Of a stretch of DNA of 57,628 nucleotides, positions 32,686 through 40,597 are shown in pieces. The notes under the pieces are model-generated. The model had not been told where the DNA came from. It made no database searches and worked only from the letters and a program-made list of their open reading frames with translations. The position numbers and the translations under genes were made by a program. The stretch's first letter is position 1. Each line of letters begins with the position of its first letter. Source of the stretch: Pseudomonadales bacterium (GTDB lineage: Bacteria; Pseudomonadota; Gammaproteobacteria; Pseudomonadales; Azotimanducaceae); assembly GCA_022825925.1 (NCBI GenBank), contig JAJDVW010000044.1:1-57628 (forward strand), written 5' to 3'.

Positions 32686-34367
32686 GCGCCCCGGAGGCCC
32701 GCGCCGTACCGCGCCCCCGCCCGGGCAGCCGGGTGGGGCGGTTCCTGAGCATCGGGTGGACGGTCGTGCGCTACCGTCTCGACGAGATCGCCCTGGCGGT
32801 CGCCCCGGAGAGCGTCCTGGTCCGGTTGCTCCGGGTGGTCCTGATCGGCCGGCCCCGGACCGCAGGCGCCGACCGGCTGCGCCGGGCGCTCGAACACCTC
32901 GGCCCGGTGTTCGTGAAGTTCGGGCAGATCCTCTCCACCCGGCGGGACCTCCTGCCGGCGGAGTACGCGGACGAACTCGCGAAGCTCCAGGACCGCGTGC
33001 CGCCGTTCGACACCGCCGAGGCGATCGCACGCGTGGAGCGGCGGGGCGGGAAGCCGGTCGAGGCGCTGTTCGCCACCTTCGAGCAGACGCCCCTCGCCTC
33101 GGCCTCGCTCGCGCAGGTGCACGCGGCCACGCTGCACTCCGGGGAGGAGGTGGTCGTCAAGATCATCCGGCCCAACATTCAACGCGTGATCGCGAAGGAC
33201 CTGGCGCTCCTCTACTTGATCGCGGCGTTCCTGGAACGGGTCTCCCACGACGCGCGGCGGCTCCACCTCGAGACCCTCGTGGCGGACTACGAGCGCACGA
33301 TCTTCGACGAGCTGAACCTGCTGCTGGAGGCCGCCAACACCGCCACGCTGCGGCGGAACTTCACGGCTTCCGACCTGCTCTACGTGCCCCGGGTGTACTG
33401 GGAGCACAGCTCGGAGGACGTGCTCGTGCTCGAGCGGATCCACGGCGTGCCGATCTCGGACGTCGCGGGGCTCGAGGCGCGCGGCACGGACATGCGGAAA
33501 CTCGCCGAGCGCGGCGTCGAGACGTTCTTCACGCAGGTGTTCGAGGACAACTTCTTCCACGCCGACATGCACCCCGGCAACATTTTCGTGGACGTGCGCG
33601 ACCCGGCCGACCCGAGCTACATCGCCGTCGACTGCGCCATCATCGGCCGCCTCACGGAGGCGGACCAGACCTATCTCGCCAAGAACCTCGCGGCGTTCTT
33701 CGACCAGGACTACGGGCGCGTGGCGCGGCTGCACGCGGAGTCCGGTTGGATTCCGGCCACGACGGACGTCGCGGAGTTCGAGACCGTCATCCGGCAGCTC
33801 TGCGAGCCGATCTTCGAGCGCCCGCTCAAGGACATCTCCTTCGGGCACTTCCTCGTCGCCCTGTTCCGCACGGCGCGCCGCTTCGACATGGAGGTGCAGC
33901 CGCAACTGGTGCTGCTGCAGAAGACGCTCCTGAACATCGAGGGACTCGGCCGGCAGCTCTATCCGGACCTGGACCTGTGGCACACGGCGAAGCCCTTCAT
34001 GGAGCGCTGGATGGAGGAGCGCTACGGTCCGCTGGCGCTGGCCCGGCGCCTGGCCGACCAGGCGCCGAGCCTGATCGACGCGCTGCCGACCCTGCCGGAC
34101 CTGCTGCTCACGGCCGCCGCGAAGCTGAACGACCTCGACCGGCTCGGGGCGGAGCAACGCGCGGCCCTCGGCGAGGTGACCCGGGCCCTGTCCGAGCGAC
34201 GCCGTGGGGCCCGCTGGCGGCAGGCCATGGGCGCCGTGCTCGCGGTCGCGGGCTGCGGTCTGCTGTGGCCGTTCGCGGAGGGGGCGAGCGGTGGGGACGG
34301 CGGCGTGACGGCGCTGCTGGGGGGCGTGCTGGCCCTCTTCGGGGCGTTCCTGGTCGGCAGGGGTTAG
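32682..34367 (+). CDS. ubiB: Ubiquinone biosynthesis kinase-like protein UbiB
   Basis: An atypical protein kinase-like ATPase of the ABC1/ADCK/UbiB family needed for ubiquinone synthesis, 561 residues. The inhibitory KxGQ motif is [16 protein letters not shown] (about 79-94), the A-rich loop is ASASLAQVH, the catalytic-loop region is [11 protein letters not shown] (about 292-302) and the metal-binding position is DCAIIGRL, where many homologues have DFG or DCG. Two C-terminal membrane helices (about 510-528 and 538-556) anchor it to the inner membrane. It overlaps ubiE by four bases. In related genomes ubiJ lies between ubiE and ubiB, and there is no room for it here. Confidence 0.94.
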   Translation: MSAPEARAVPRPRPGSRVGRFLSIGWTVVRYRLDEIALAVAPESVLVRLLRVVLIGRPRTAGADRLRRALEHLGPVFVKFGQILSTRRDLLPAEYADELAKLQDRVPPFDTAEAIARVERRGGKPVEALFATFEQTPLASASLAQVHAATLHSGEEVVVKIIRPNIQRVIAKDLALLYLIAAFLERVSHDARRLHLETLVADYERTIFDELNLLLEAANTATLRRNFTASDLLYVPRVYWEHSSEDVLVLERIHGVPISDVAGLEARGTDMRKLAERGVETFFTQVFEDNFFHADMHPGNIFVDVRDPADPSYIAVDCAIIGRLTEADQTYLAKNLAAFFDQDYGRVARLHAESGWIPATTDVAEFETVIRQLCEPIFERPLKDISFGHFLVALFRTARRFDMEVQPQLVLLQKTLLNIEGLGRQLYPDLDLWHTAKPFMERWMEERYGPLALARRLADQAPSLIDALPTLPDLLLTAAAKLNDLDRLGAEQRAALGEVTRALSERRRGARWRQAMGAVLAVAGCGLLWPFAEGASGGDGGVTALLGGVLALFGAFLVGRG

Positions 34368-34412
34368 GCCTCGCGTCGCCTGCACGGGCGCGGCGGCGCT
34401 GCCGGTCAAGCG

Positions 34413-34418
34413 TATAAT
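34413..34418 (+). promoter_or_regulatory. Perfect -10 hexamer upstream of tatA
   Basis: TATAAT at 34413-34418 lies 30 bases before the tatA start and would place the transcript start near 34425. No good -35 is visible at 16-18 bases upstream, so strength is uncertain. Confidence 0.45.
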
Positions 34419-34448
34419 CCGGGCGATTTCCGCGAGGCGGAGAAGGTC

Positions 34449-34682
34449 ATGTTCGGATTGAGCGTCTGGGAACTCCTGATCGTGCTCGCCATCGTGCTGC
34501 TGCTGTTCGGGCCGCGGCGGCTGAAGACCCTCGGCTCCGACCTCGGCGCCGCGATCAAGGGATTCCGGTCGGCGGTCAGCGAGGACGAGAAGAAGAAGGC
34601 CGCCGAGGCGAAGGTCATCGAGGACGGGGGCACGATCATCGAGGGCGAGGTCCGCTCGAAGGCCGAGGCGAAGCAGGACTGA
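34449..34682 (+). CDS. tatA: Sec-independent translocase protein TatA
   Basis: The pore-forming Tat subunit, 77 residues. A short membrane helix (about 5-21) with [19 protein letters not shown], the conserved FGP hinge, and an amphipathic helix ([21 protein letters not shown]) are all standard, followed by a charged tail. A GGAGAAGGT ribosome binding site precedes the ATG. tatB follows after 45 bases that contain a nine-pair hairpin starting at the stop codon, which could let TatA be made in excess. Confidence 0.95.
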   Translation: MFGLSVWELLIVLAIVLLLFGPRRLKTLGSDLGAAIKGFRSAVSEDEKKKAAEAKVIEDGGTIIEGEVRSKAEAKQD

Positions 34683-34702
34683 CGCGAACCTGCGGTTCGC
34701 GT
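34682..34702 (+). terminator. Nine-bp hairpin between tatA and tatB
   Basis: ACGCGAACC (34682-34690) pairs with GGTTCGCGT (34694-34702) around a TGC loop, beginning at the last base of the tatA stop codon. It lacks a T-run. It may be an attenuator or an mRNA-stabilising structure that raises TatA relative to TatB and TatC. Confidence 0.5.
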
Positions 34703-34727
34703 TCCGGATCGCTGCGGAAGGGCGCAA

Positions 34728-35156
34728 ATGTTTGACATCGGCTTCCCCGAACTGTTGCTGGTGAGCGTCATCACGCTCCTGGTGCTCGGTCCCGAGCGGC
34801 TGCCCGAGGCGCTCAGGAGCCTGGGGCTCTGGCTCGGCCGCGCGCGGCGCAGCTTCACCCGGGTCAAGACCGAGATCGAGCGCGAGATCGGCATGGACGA
34901 GGTGCGCCGTCAGTTGCACAACGAGGCCATCATGGAGCAGATGAAGGAGATCCAGCAGGACGTCGACGCGTTCTCGCAGGACATCCGGGGCGTCTCCTCG
35001 CCGGCCTCTCCGGCGTCACAGGGCCCGAGCGCCGACGAGACCGTCGAGCCGGTCGCGCCGGCCGAGCCCGCGCCCGAGCTTCCGCCGGAGCCCGCGTCGG
35101 AGCTTCCGCCCGAAATGCCGGGATCCGCCTCCACCGCGACCGCCGATGAGCGATGA
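34728..35156 (+). CDS. tatB: Sec-independent translocase protein TatB
   Basis: TatB pairs with TatC to receive twin-arginine substrates. The 142-residue protein begins [12 protein letters not shown], with the conserved Glu in the membrane helix and the [14 protein letters not shown] hinge, followed by an amphipathic helix and a long Pro/Glu/Ala-rich tail with repeats of PELPPE. Its end overlaps tatC by 11 bases. Confidence 0.94.
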   Translation: MFDIGFPELLLVSVITLLVLGPERLPEALRSLGLWLGRARRSFTRVKTEIEREIGMDEVRRQLHNEAIMEQMKEIQQDVDAFSQDIRGVSSPASPASQGPSADETVEPVAPAEPAPELPPEPASELPPEMPGSASTATADER

Positions 35157-35982
35157 GTCGCGGGACCGCCTGCCGGCCGAGGGCGCGCCGGCATCCGGCA
35201 AGGATCTGACCGAGGGCGAAGGCGAGACCGAAGAGGCCCGCCACGACGCGCAGGTGGACGGCAACGAGATGCCGTTCCTCGCCCACCTGGTGGAACTGCG
35301 CCAGCGCCTGCTGCGCGCCGTGCTGGCGGTGGTCGTGCTGTTCTTCCCGGTGTACTACTTCGCGAACGACATCTACGAGTTCGTCGCGGCGCCGCTGATG
35401 GCGTACCTGCCGGGCGGCGGGATGATCGCGACGGAAGTGGCCTCGCCGTTTCTCACGCCGTTCAAGCTGGCCGCGTTCACGGCGTTCTTCGCCGCCATCC
35501 CCTACGTGCTCCACCAGGCGTGGGGTTTCGTCTCCCCGGGTCTCTACCTGCGCGAGAAGAAGTTCGCGCTGCCGCTCCTGGTTTCGAGCATCCTGCTCTT
35601 CTATCTCGGCATGTCCTTCGCCTATTTCGCCGTCTTCCCTCTGGTCTTCCAGTTCTTTGCGGGCGTGACCCCGGAAGGCGTCACGATGATGACGGACATC
35701 AACCGTTACCTCGACTTCGTGCTGAAGATGTTCTTCGCCTTCGGGATCGCCTTCGAGGTGCCGGTGGCGACCTTCCTGCTGGTGCTCTCCGGCCTCACGA
35801 CGCCGGAGGCGATGGCGCGCAAGCGCCCGTACATCATCGTCGTCTGCTTCATCGTCGGCATGCTGCTGACGCCGCCGGACGTGATCTCACAACTGCTGCT
35901 CGCGCTGCCGACCTGGGTGCTGTTCGAGGCGGGGATCATCCTCGCGCGCTTCGCGCAGCGTGCGACGCCGCCGGAGGAGTAG
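35146..35982 (+). CDS. tatC: Sec-independent translocase protein TatC
   Basis: The six-helix twin-arginine signal receptor, 278 residues. It has a charged cytoplasmic N-terminal extension of about 40 residues before the family start [17 protein letters not shown]. Conserved features are the LxxE-R region, [11 protein letters not shown] and FGIAFEVPV (with the essential Glu), and TPPDVISQ near the last helices. The start ATG at 35146 lies inside tatB. The next gene, the DUF4143 ATPase, is preceded by its own dyad-rich leader and is probably a separate unit. Confidence 0.95.
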   Translation: MSDESRDRLPAEGAPASGKDLTEGEGETEEARHDAQVDGNEMPFLAHLVELRQRLLRAVLAVVVLFFPVYYFANDIYEFVAAPLMAYLPGGGMIATEVASPFLTPFKLAAFTAFFAAIPYVLHQAWGFVSPGLYLREKKFALPLLVSSILLFYLGMSFAYFAVFPLVFQFFAGVTPEGVTMMTDINRYLDFVLKMFFAFGIAFEVPVATFLLVLSGLTTPEAMARKRPYIIVVCFIVGMLLTPPDVISQLLLALPTWVLFEAGIILARFAQRATPPEE

Positions 35983-36007
35983 CAACCGCCACGGGCGTCG
36001 ATCTGAT

Positions 36008-36065
36008 TCGACAACCTTGGTTTTGTCGACTAAGGTAGACACAACGGAATGTGTAGAGTCGACTC
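36008..36065. promoter_or_regulatory. Dyad-rich operator-like region before the DUF4143 ATPase gene
   Basis: Several overlapping dyads lie in 58 bases: TCGACAA (36008-36014) against TTGTCGA (36023-36029); GTCGACT (36025-36031) against AGTCGAC (36057-36063) enclosing ACACA (36039-36043) against TGTGT (36050-36054); TGTCGAC-TAAG-GTAGACA (36024-36041, one mismatch); and the palindrome GAGTCGACTC (36056-36065). The region is also AT-richer than its surroundings. It reads as a binding site for a dimeric regulator, possibly the ATPase-linked protein itself. Confidence 0.55.
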
Positions 36066-36070
36066 GACGC

Positions 36071-37255
36071 ATGGACGGCAAGGATCTCCTGAGGGTTGCC
36101 GAGGCTTGGAGCTTCTGGGAGCGGCCCCCGCCGTCGTCGGTTCCCCGCGCGCTTAAGCTGCCCCGCTCGCTTTCACCCCGCACTGCGCTGGTGGTCCAAG
36201 GCGTGCGTCGCTCCGGCAAGTCGACGCTGCTGGCGCAGTTGATCGGGCGCTACGAGCTCGACCGGCGGGACTGCCTGTTCGTCAACTTCGAGGATCCCCG
36301 TCTCGCCGGCGGTCTCGGTTTCGAGACGCTGGAGGGGTTGACCCGGGCGTTCGGCGAGCGCCGCCGAGATGCCGAGACGCTCACGGTCTTCCTGGACGAG
36401 ATCCAGTGGGTGGATGGCTGGGAGCGATGGTTGCGGGCGAAGCTCGAGCGGCCGGGACGCCTGCGGTTCGTCGTCAGCGGCTCCAACGCGCATCTCCTCT
36501 CCGGCGAGCTGTCCTCCACCCTGACGGGAAGGCACGTTACGGTCGAACTCTTTCCGTTCGACCTGCGCGAGTTCCGCACCGTGCACCCCCACGCGACCGT
36601 CACGGACTACCTGCGGCGCGGCGGCTTTCCGGAGGCCGTCACGAGCGACGACGCGGACCTGCTCCTGCGACAGTACTTCGTGGACATCCTGCAGCGGGAC
36701 GTGCGCGAACGGGTGGGCGCAAGATCGTCTCTGGCGCTCCGGCAGATCGTGCAGATGGTCTTCGAGTCGCTCGGCTCCGAACTCAGCCTCCGGCGGATCG
36801 CGGCCGCCAGTGGCGTCGCCGTCGAGACGGTCGCGTCCTACCTCGAGGCCTGCGAGCAAGCGTACCTGCTCTTCCCCTGTCCGTGGTTCGCCTACTCGGA
36901 GCGCAAGCGGGCCCGGCGCAACCGCAAGTACTACCCCGTCGACACGGCCCTGCGGCGCGTCGCGGTGACCCGGACCGGCCGCGACGCGGGCAAGGCGCTC
37001 GAGTGCGCCACGTTCGTCGAACTCAGGAAACGTCACGCGGACGTGTTCTACTGGCGCGGGGCCGGGGAGGTGGACTTCGTGATCCCGACGGGCGGCGGGC
37101 CGACCCCCATCCAGGTCACGTTGAACGGCCCCGGCGAACGCCACCTGCGCGCGTTGGACGACTTCTACGATGCCTTCCCGCATGCCGCCGAGGCCGTGTT
37201 CGTGACGCTGGAGAACTTCCCGGGCGTCCTGTCGGCGCTTGACGCGGGGGATTGA
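36071..37255 (+). CDS. ATP-binding protein, AAA_14/DUF4143 type
   Basis: A 394-residue protein of the widespread AAA_14-DUF4143 family. The P-loop is VQGVRRSGKST (about 42-52), Walker B is VFLDEIQWV (about 107-115), the sensor is VSGSNAHLLSG, and the C-terminal DUF4143 part contains DVRERVGARSS, a winged-helix-like segment and a nuclease-like EVDFVI...VT motif (FYWRGAGEVDFVIPTGG). The function of the family is not established; roles in defence or mobile-element biology are often guessed. It sits alone between tatC and a gene-poor stretch, and its leader is dense in symmetry, so it may be a recently acquired self-regulated gene. The start at 36071 has no clear ribosome binding site. Confidence 0.85.
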   Translation: MDGKDLLRVAEAWSFWERPPPSSVPRALKLPRSLSPRTALVVQGVRRSGKSTLLAQLIGRYELDRRDCLFVNFEDPRLAGGLGFETLEGLTRAFGERRRDAETLTVFLDEIQWVDGWERWLRAKLERPGRLRFVVSGSNAHLLSGELSSTLTGRHVTVELFPFDLREFRTVHPHATVTDYLRRGGFPEAVTSDDADLLLRQYFVDILQRDVRERVGARSSLALRQIVQMVFESLGSELSLRRIAAASGVAVETVASYLEACEQAYLLFPCPWFAYSERKRARRNRKYYPVDTALRRVAVTRTGRDAGKALECATFVELRKRHADVFYWRGAGEVDFVIPTGGGPTPIQVTLNGPGERHLRALDDFYDAFPHAAEAVFVTLENFPGVLSALDAGD

Positions 37256-37359
37256 GAGTTTGACCGGCCCGTTATTGTTTGGCCCGTTGCCAGCGTTCGG
37301 CTTGTGACGGTGGCCACGGACTGGGAAGGATGTCCTGCCGTTGAACGCACGCCGGGTAT

Positions 37360-37578
37360 ATGGTCAGCGGTGTGTGGGTGTTCGCGGGGTCCGTGTACAC
37401 GCTGGCGGAGAAGGGCCGGTCGGACAAGAGCAACGGCGAGCAGTTGGACCTTGCGGAGCGGGAACGGTACGAAGTCTCAAGTCTCGCGATCGTCCTGCGT
37501 GAACTCGACACGGGACGGGCTGAGACAAGCCCGAGGACGGCGTGGCTGGGACGCGGGCGGAGCCGTCGCCGAGCGTAA
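37360..37578 (+). CDS. Small hypothetical protein, doubtful
   Basis: A 72-residue frame starting with ATG at 37360. The first 50 residues (GSVYTLAEKGRSDKSNGEQ onward) have an unremarkable mixed composition, and the last 20 are arginine-rich and look like non-coding GC-rich sequence. No ribosome binding site or known motif is seen. It could be a small gene or the remnant of one. Confidence 0.2.
   Translation: MVSGVWVFAGSVYTLAEKGRSDKSNGEQLDLAERERYEVSSLAIVLRELDTGRAETSPRTAWLGRGRSRRRA
37516..37533. terminator. Six-bp hairpin downstream of the deacetylase gene
   Basis: CGGGCT (37516-37521) pairs with AGCCCG (37528-37533) around GAGACA. It lies about 70 bases beyond the deacetylase stop on the minus strand. 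Without a T-run it is a weak terminator candidate. Confidence 0.3.
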
Positions 37579-37605
37579 GCGAGGTGGCGGGCCGGCCATG
37601 GGGCG

Positions 37606-38523
37606 CTACAGCCCCGCCTGCTCCTTGCAGTAACGCGCCACGTCGGCGTGCGTGGCGAACCAGACGCCCGGGTGGGACCGGATGTGGCGCACCAGCTCCT
37701 CCAGCACCTGGATGCGGGAGCGGTGGCCGATGAAGTGCGGGTGCATCGTGAGGAGGAAGAGGCCACGCTCCGCGTAGGCGCCGTCGAACTCCCGGCGGAA
37801 GACCTCAAGGACGTCTCCGGGCGACGCATGCGGCCGGAGGAACCCGGTCCGGTCCGGCGCCCAGTACGGCACGTCGTCGCGGATCCATTCGACCGGCAGC
37901 TCCACGACGCCGGTGGGCGCGTTGTCCTCGAGGAGTTCGTAGGGGTCATCGTCCGCCATGAGCGAGGAGTCGTAGAGCAGGCCCATCTCCCGGGTGATGG
38001 CGAGGGTGTGCTCGGAGAAGTCCCAGGACGGCGTGCGGATGCCGACGGGGCGCTCGCCCGCGATCTCCTCGAGCTTGTCGGCGGCGCGCATCTGCAGGGC
38101 GCGCTCGTCCTCGGGCGGGAGTTCGGAGTTCCGCTCGTGGATCCAGGAGTGGATGCCGATCTCGTGTCCGGCGGCGATCACGGCGCGCTGCTCGTCGGGG
38201 TACAGCATCGCGGTCACCGCCGGCACGAAGAACGTCGCCGGCACGTCGTGGCGCCGCAGCAGGCCGAGGATGCGGGGGACGCCGGCGCGCGCGCCGTACT
38301 CGCCTTGGCTGAGTCGTCCCGGGGAGCGGTCCCCGCTGCGCAGCGTGATGGTCTCGTGGTCGGAGTCGAACGACAGCGCGACCGCGCAGCGCGCGCCGCC
38401 GGGCCAAGCGGCGGGCTTGAGCGAGCGGCCGGCCCGGACCTTCTCGACGATCGGGCGCCAGCGCTCCTCCGGCCAGGTCCAGGGGTCGGCTTGCGGGGCG
38501 TACGGATCCCGGGATCGGCTCAT
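37606..38523 (-). CDS. Polysaccharide deacetylase-family (NodB-like) protein
   Basis: A 305-residue carbohydrate-esterase-4-like hydrolase. The catalytic base and metal aspartates lie in ALSFDSDHET (about residues 49-58), the metal histidines in GIHSWIHERN (H-x3-H, near 123-132) and the distal motifs in GIRTPSWDFSEHT and LFLLTMHPHF. There is no signal peptide, and the sequence resembles the cytoplasmic deacetylases that act on small N-acyl or cyclic-amide substrates rather than on cell-wall polymer. The start ATG at 38523 has AGGA eight bases upstream; an in-frame ATG 15 codons earlier lacks a ribosome binding site. It lies downstream of dtd, separated by three hairpins. Confidence 0.87.
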   Translation of the reverse strand: MSRSRDPYAPQADPWTWPEERWRPIVEKVRAGRSLKPAAWPGGARCAVALSFDSDHETITLRSGDRSPGRLSQGEYGARAGVPRILGLLRRHDVPATFFVPAVTAMLYPDEQRAVIAAGHEIGIHSWIHERNSELPPEDERALQMRAADKLEEIAGERPVGIRTPSWDFSEHTLAITREMGLLYDSSLMADDDPYELLEDNAPTGVVELPVEWIRDDVPYWAPDRTGFLRPHASPGDVLEVFRREFDGAYAERGLFLLTMHPHFIGHRSRIQVLEELVRHIRSHPGVWFATHADVARYCKEQAGL

Positions 38524-38621
38524 GGCGCTGTCCTGCCGCGGCGTCGGAGGGTCGATGCCTCCAATCATCGGGCGGCCGACTTCGCGCCGCAATCCCCTGA
38601 CCCGGGCCTGCAGCTTGCGCC

Positions 38622-38686
38622 GTAGGAGTTTCGCGCCAGCGAAACTCCTACCCATCCGTAGGATGGGCCGCGACCGCGAGGTCGCG
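38622..38686. repeat. Triple palindromic repeat element, copy 1
   Basis: Three hairpins in a row: GTAGGAGTTTCGC/GCGAAACTCCTAC with loop GCCA (38622-38651), CCCATCC/GGATGGG with loop GTA (38651-38667), and CGCGACC/GGTCGCG with loop GCGA (38669-38686). The core AGTTTCGC-GCCA-GCGAAACT and the CGCGACC...GGTCGCG stem recur at 56910-56955. Placed between dtd and the deacetylase gene, it may stop or stabilise the dtd transcript, but the recurrence suggests an intergenic palindromic repeat family. Confidence 0.75.
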
Positions 38687-39124
38687 CTAGCGCTCGAGCA
38701 GGATCGTCACCGGCCCGTCGTTGGTCAGCGTCACCTGCATCTCGGCGCCGAACACGCCCGTCGCCACCTGCGGCCACCGTTCGCGCAGCGCTTCGACGTA
38801 GCGTTCGTACAAGGCCCGGGCACGCTCGGGCGGCGCCGCCTTGCCGAAGCCGGGGCGGTTGCCCCGGGACGTGTCCGCGGCGAGGGTGAACTGCGAGACG
38901 ACGAGCAGGCTGCCCGACACGTCGACCACCGAGCGGTTCATCGGCCGGTGCGCGTCGGCGAAAACGCGTAGCGCGAGCGTCTTCTCCGCCAGGCGCGCGG
39001 CGCGGGTGTCGTCGTCGTCGACGAACACGCCGAGCAGTACCAGCAGTCCCTGGCCGATCCGCGCGACCTCGGTCCCGTCGACGGTTACGTGGGCTTCGCG
39101 CACCCGCTGGCACAGGGCCCTCAC
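38687..39124 (-). CDS. dtd: D-aminoacyl-tRNA deacylase
   Basis: Hydrolyses D-aminoacyl-tRNAs to keep D-amino acids out of protein. The 145-residue length equals that of the E. coli protein. The active-site motifs SLLVVSQFTLAA (about 76-87) and TNDGPVTILLE at the C-terminus are intact, as is RPGFGKAAPPE. The start is GTG at 39124 (protein VRALCQRV), supported by GGAGG eight bases upstream; the longer open frame is a shadow of the divergent gene. It diverges from the PP-loop gene at 39170, with 45 bases between them. Confidence 0.95.
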   Translation of the reverse strand: MRALCQRVREAHVTVDGTEVARIGQGLLVLLGVFVDDDDTRAARLAEKTLALRVFADAHRPMNRSVVDVSGSLLVVSQFTLAADTSRGNRPGFGKAAPPERARALYERYVEALRERWPQVATGVFGAEMQVTLTNDGPVTILLER

Positions 39125-39156
39125 CGGTCGGGCCTCCGGAGTACCAAAAGGAGCAC

Positions 39157-39162
39157 TAAAAT
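39157..39162 (+). promoter_or_regulatory. -10-like TAAAAT immediately before the PP-loop gene
   Basis: TAAAAT at 39157-39162 would place the transcript start at about the A of the ATG at 39170, suggesting a leaderless or very short-leader mRNA. The purine run GGGGG at 39164-39168 touches the start and is too close to serve as a normal ribosome binding site. Confidence 0.3.
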
Positions 39163-39169
39163 AGGGGGC

Positions 39170-40213
39170 ATGAACAGGAAGGCGGTCGCGCTCATTTCCG
39201 GTGGCCTGGACTCCATGCTGGCGGCCAAGGTCGTCATGGAGCAGGGGGTCCATGTCGAGGGCCTGAATTTCTACACCGGTTTCTGTGTGGAAGGCCACAC
39301 CCATGCCATCCGCCGGAAGGACCGCGCGAAGGAGAAACGCAACAACGCCCTGTGGGTGGCCGAGCAGCTCGGCATCCCGCTGCACATCATCGACGTGACG
39401 TCGGAGTACAAGGATGTCGTGCTCAACCCGAAGCACGGCTACGGCCAGCACCTCAACCCCTGCCTCGACTGCAAGATCTTCATGGTCAACAAGGCGCTCG
39501 CCTGGGGCTTCATGGACGAGCACGGTTTCGACTTCATCGTGACGGGCGAGGTGATCGGGCAGCGGCCGAAGTCGCAGCGCAAGGAGACCATGCCCATCGT
39601 CGCCCGCGAGTCGGGGGCGGACGACCTGCTGCTGCGACCGCTCTGTGCGAAGAACCTGCCGCCGACGCGTCCGGAACGCGAGGGCTGGGTGGACCGCGAG
39701 GCGCTGTTCGACTTCCACGGGCGCAACCGCAAACCGCAGATGGCGCTCGCGGAGGCGTTAGGACTGACGGACTACGCGCAGCCGGCGGGCGGCTGCTGCT
39801 TCCTGACCGACGCGCGCTATGCCGCGAAGCTCGCCGACCTCTGGGAGGCGCGCGGCGAGCGGGACTACGAACTCGACGACATCATGCTGCTGAAGGTCGG
39901 CCGGCACATCCGCCCCGCCCCCCACTACAAGCTGATCGTCGGGCGCGAGGAGGGCGAGAACCGCTTCCTGGAGGGCTACCGCAAACGCTTCCTGCACCTG
40001 CGGACGTCCCGCGTGCCGGGTCCGCTGGCGCTGGTCGACGGAGCGCCGGCGCGGGAAGACGTGGCCCTGTTGGCACGGGTGCTCGCCCGTTACAGCCAGG
40101 GGAGGGACGAGGCGGAGGTGGAAGTCAGCGTGCACCACCCCGATGGAGTCGTGGAGCTCCTGAACGTCGCGCCGCTCGCGCCCGCGGAGCTTCCCGCCGC
40201 GTGGCATGTCTGA
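39170..40213 (+). CDS. PP-loop tRNA-thiolation-like protein with NFACT-R-type C-terminus
   Basis: A 347-residue ATP-pyrophosphatase-like protein related to MnmA/ThiI. The PP-loop is LISGGLDSMLA (residues 8-18), a CLDC motif lies near 99-102 (NPCLDCKIFM), the GGCCFLTD segment near 205-212 resembles the MnmA active-site loop, and the C-terminal part (about 228-290; DIMLLKVGRHIRPAPHYKLIVGREEGEN) matches the NFACT-R-type RNA-binding domain. A tRNA sulphur modification is likely; the exact nucleoside is unknown. It overlaps the TusA-like gene by eight bases, which strongly suggests that TusA hands it sulphur. The ATG at 39170 diverges from dtd. Confidence 0.85.
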   Translation: MNRKAVALISGGLDSMLAAKVVMEQGVHVEGLNFYTGFCVEGHTHAIRRKDRAKEKRNNALWVAEQLGIPLHIIDVTSEYKDVVLNPKHGYGQHLNPCLDCKIFMVNKALAWGFMDEHGFDFIVTGEVIGQRPKSQRKETMPIVARESGADDLLLRPLCAKNLPPTRPEREGWVDREALFDFHGRNRKPQMALAEALGLTDYAQPAGGCCFLTDARYAAKLADLWEARGERDYELDDIMLLKVGRHIRPAPHYKLIVGREEGENRFLEGYRKRFLHLRTSRVPGPLALVDGAPAREDVALLARVLARYSQGRDEAEVEVSVHHPDGVVELLNVAPLAPAELPAAWHV

Positions 40214-40445
40214 TCCCGGCGCCGAGCGGCTGGACGCCCGCGGGTTGCTCTGTCCGCTGCCGGTGATCCGCACCCAGGACCGCGTGCGCACCCTGCGCCC
40301 GGGCACGCTGCTGGACGTCCTCGCCACGGACCCCGGCGTGCTGCACGACATCCCCGCCTGGTGCCGCGTGCATGGGCACCGCGTCCTGTTCAGCCGGCGC
40401 GAAGGCGAGGACATTCGCATTCGGGTGGAAGTGTGCGAGACTTGA
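40206..40445 (+). CDS. TusA-family sulphur carrier
   Basis: A 79-residue sulphurtransferase of the TusA/YedF/SirA family. The motif LDARGLLCPLPVIRT places the persulphide-carrying Cys in CPLP (about residue 17). The fold is complete. Its ATG lies eight bases inside the PP-loop gene, so the two are translationally coupled and probably form a dedicated sulphur-relay pair. Confidence 0.9.
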   Translation: MSDPGAERLDARGLLCPLPVIRTQDRVRTLRPGTLLDVLATDPGVLHDIPAWCRVHGHRVLFSRREGEDIRIRVEVCET

Positions 40446-40464
40446 GCGCCGCAGCCCGTTCGCG

Positions 40465-40505
40465 TGCACGGAATCGGTGCGTGCAGCACGCGCCGTGCAC
40501 CACAT
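40465..40505 (+). promoter_or_regulatory. Cluster of NtrC-like binding dyads upstream of glnA
   Basis: TGCAC-GGAATC-GGTGCG at 40465-40481 has GCAC and GTGC separated by seven bases, the spacing of known NtrC sites. GCAC-GCGCC-GTGC (40486-40498) and TGCACCACATGG (40496-40507) are weaker or half sites. They lie about 120-160 bases before the predicted sigma-54 transcript start, the normal place for an enhancer. Confidence 0.6.
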
Positions 40506-40597
40506 GGCGGCATGAGGCGGCAGTCGTCCGCGCGATGCACGCGGCATAGCGGCTCCGGATCGATGTTCGTGCCCTCTAACGGGGCTCCGTGACGGGG

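Larger units (their letters stand above)
37256..37605. other. Gene-poor region between the ATPase and deacetylase genes
   Basis: About 350 bases with no confident gene. There is an 8-base direct repeat, GGCCCGTT, near 37267 and 37281, and a hairpin CGGGCT-GAGACA-AGCCCG at 37516-37533. A 72-codon frame crosses it and is listed separately with low confidence. The stretch may be a decayed remnant of an inserted segment that also brought the ATPase gene. Confidence 0.4.

Noticed and set aside
37256..37605. A transposase remnant in the gene-poor stretch
   Set aside because: No DDE-like motif, terminal repeats or target duplication could be found.
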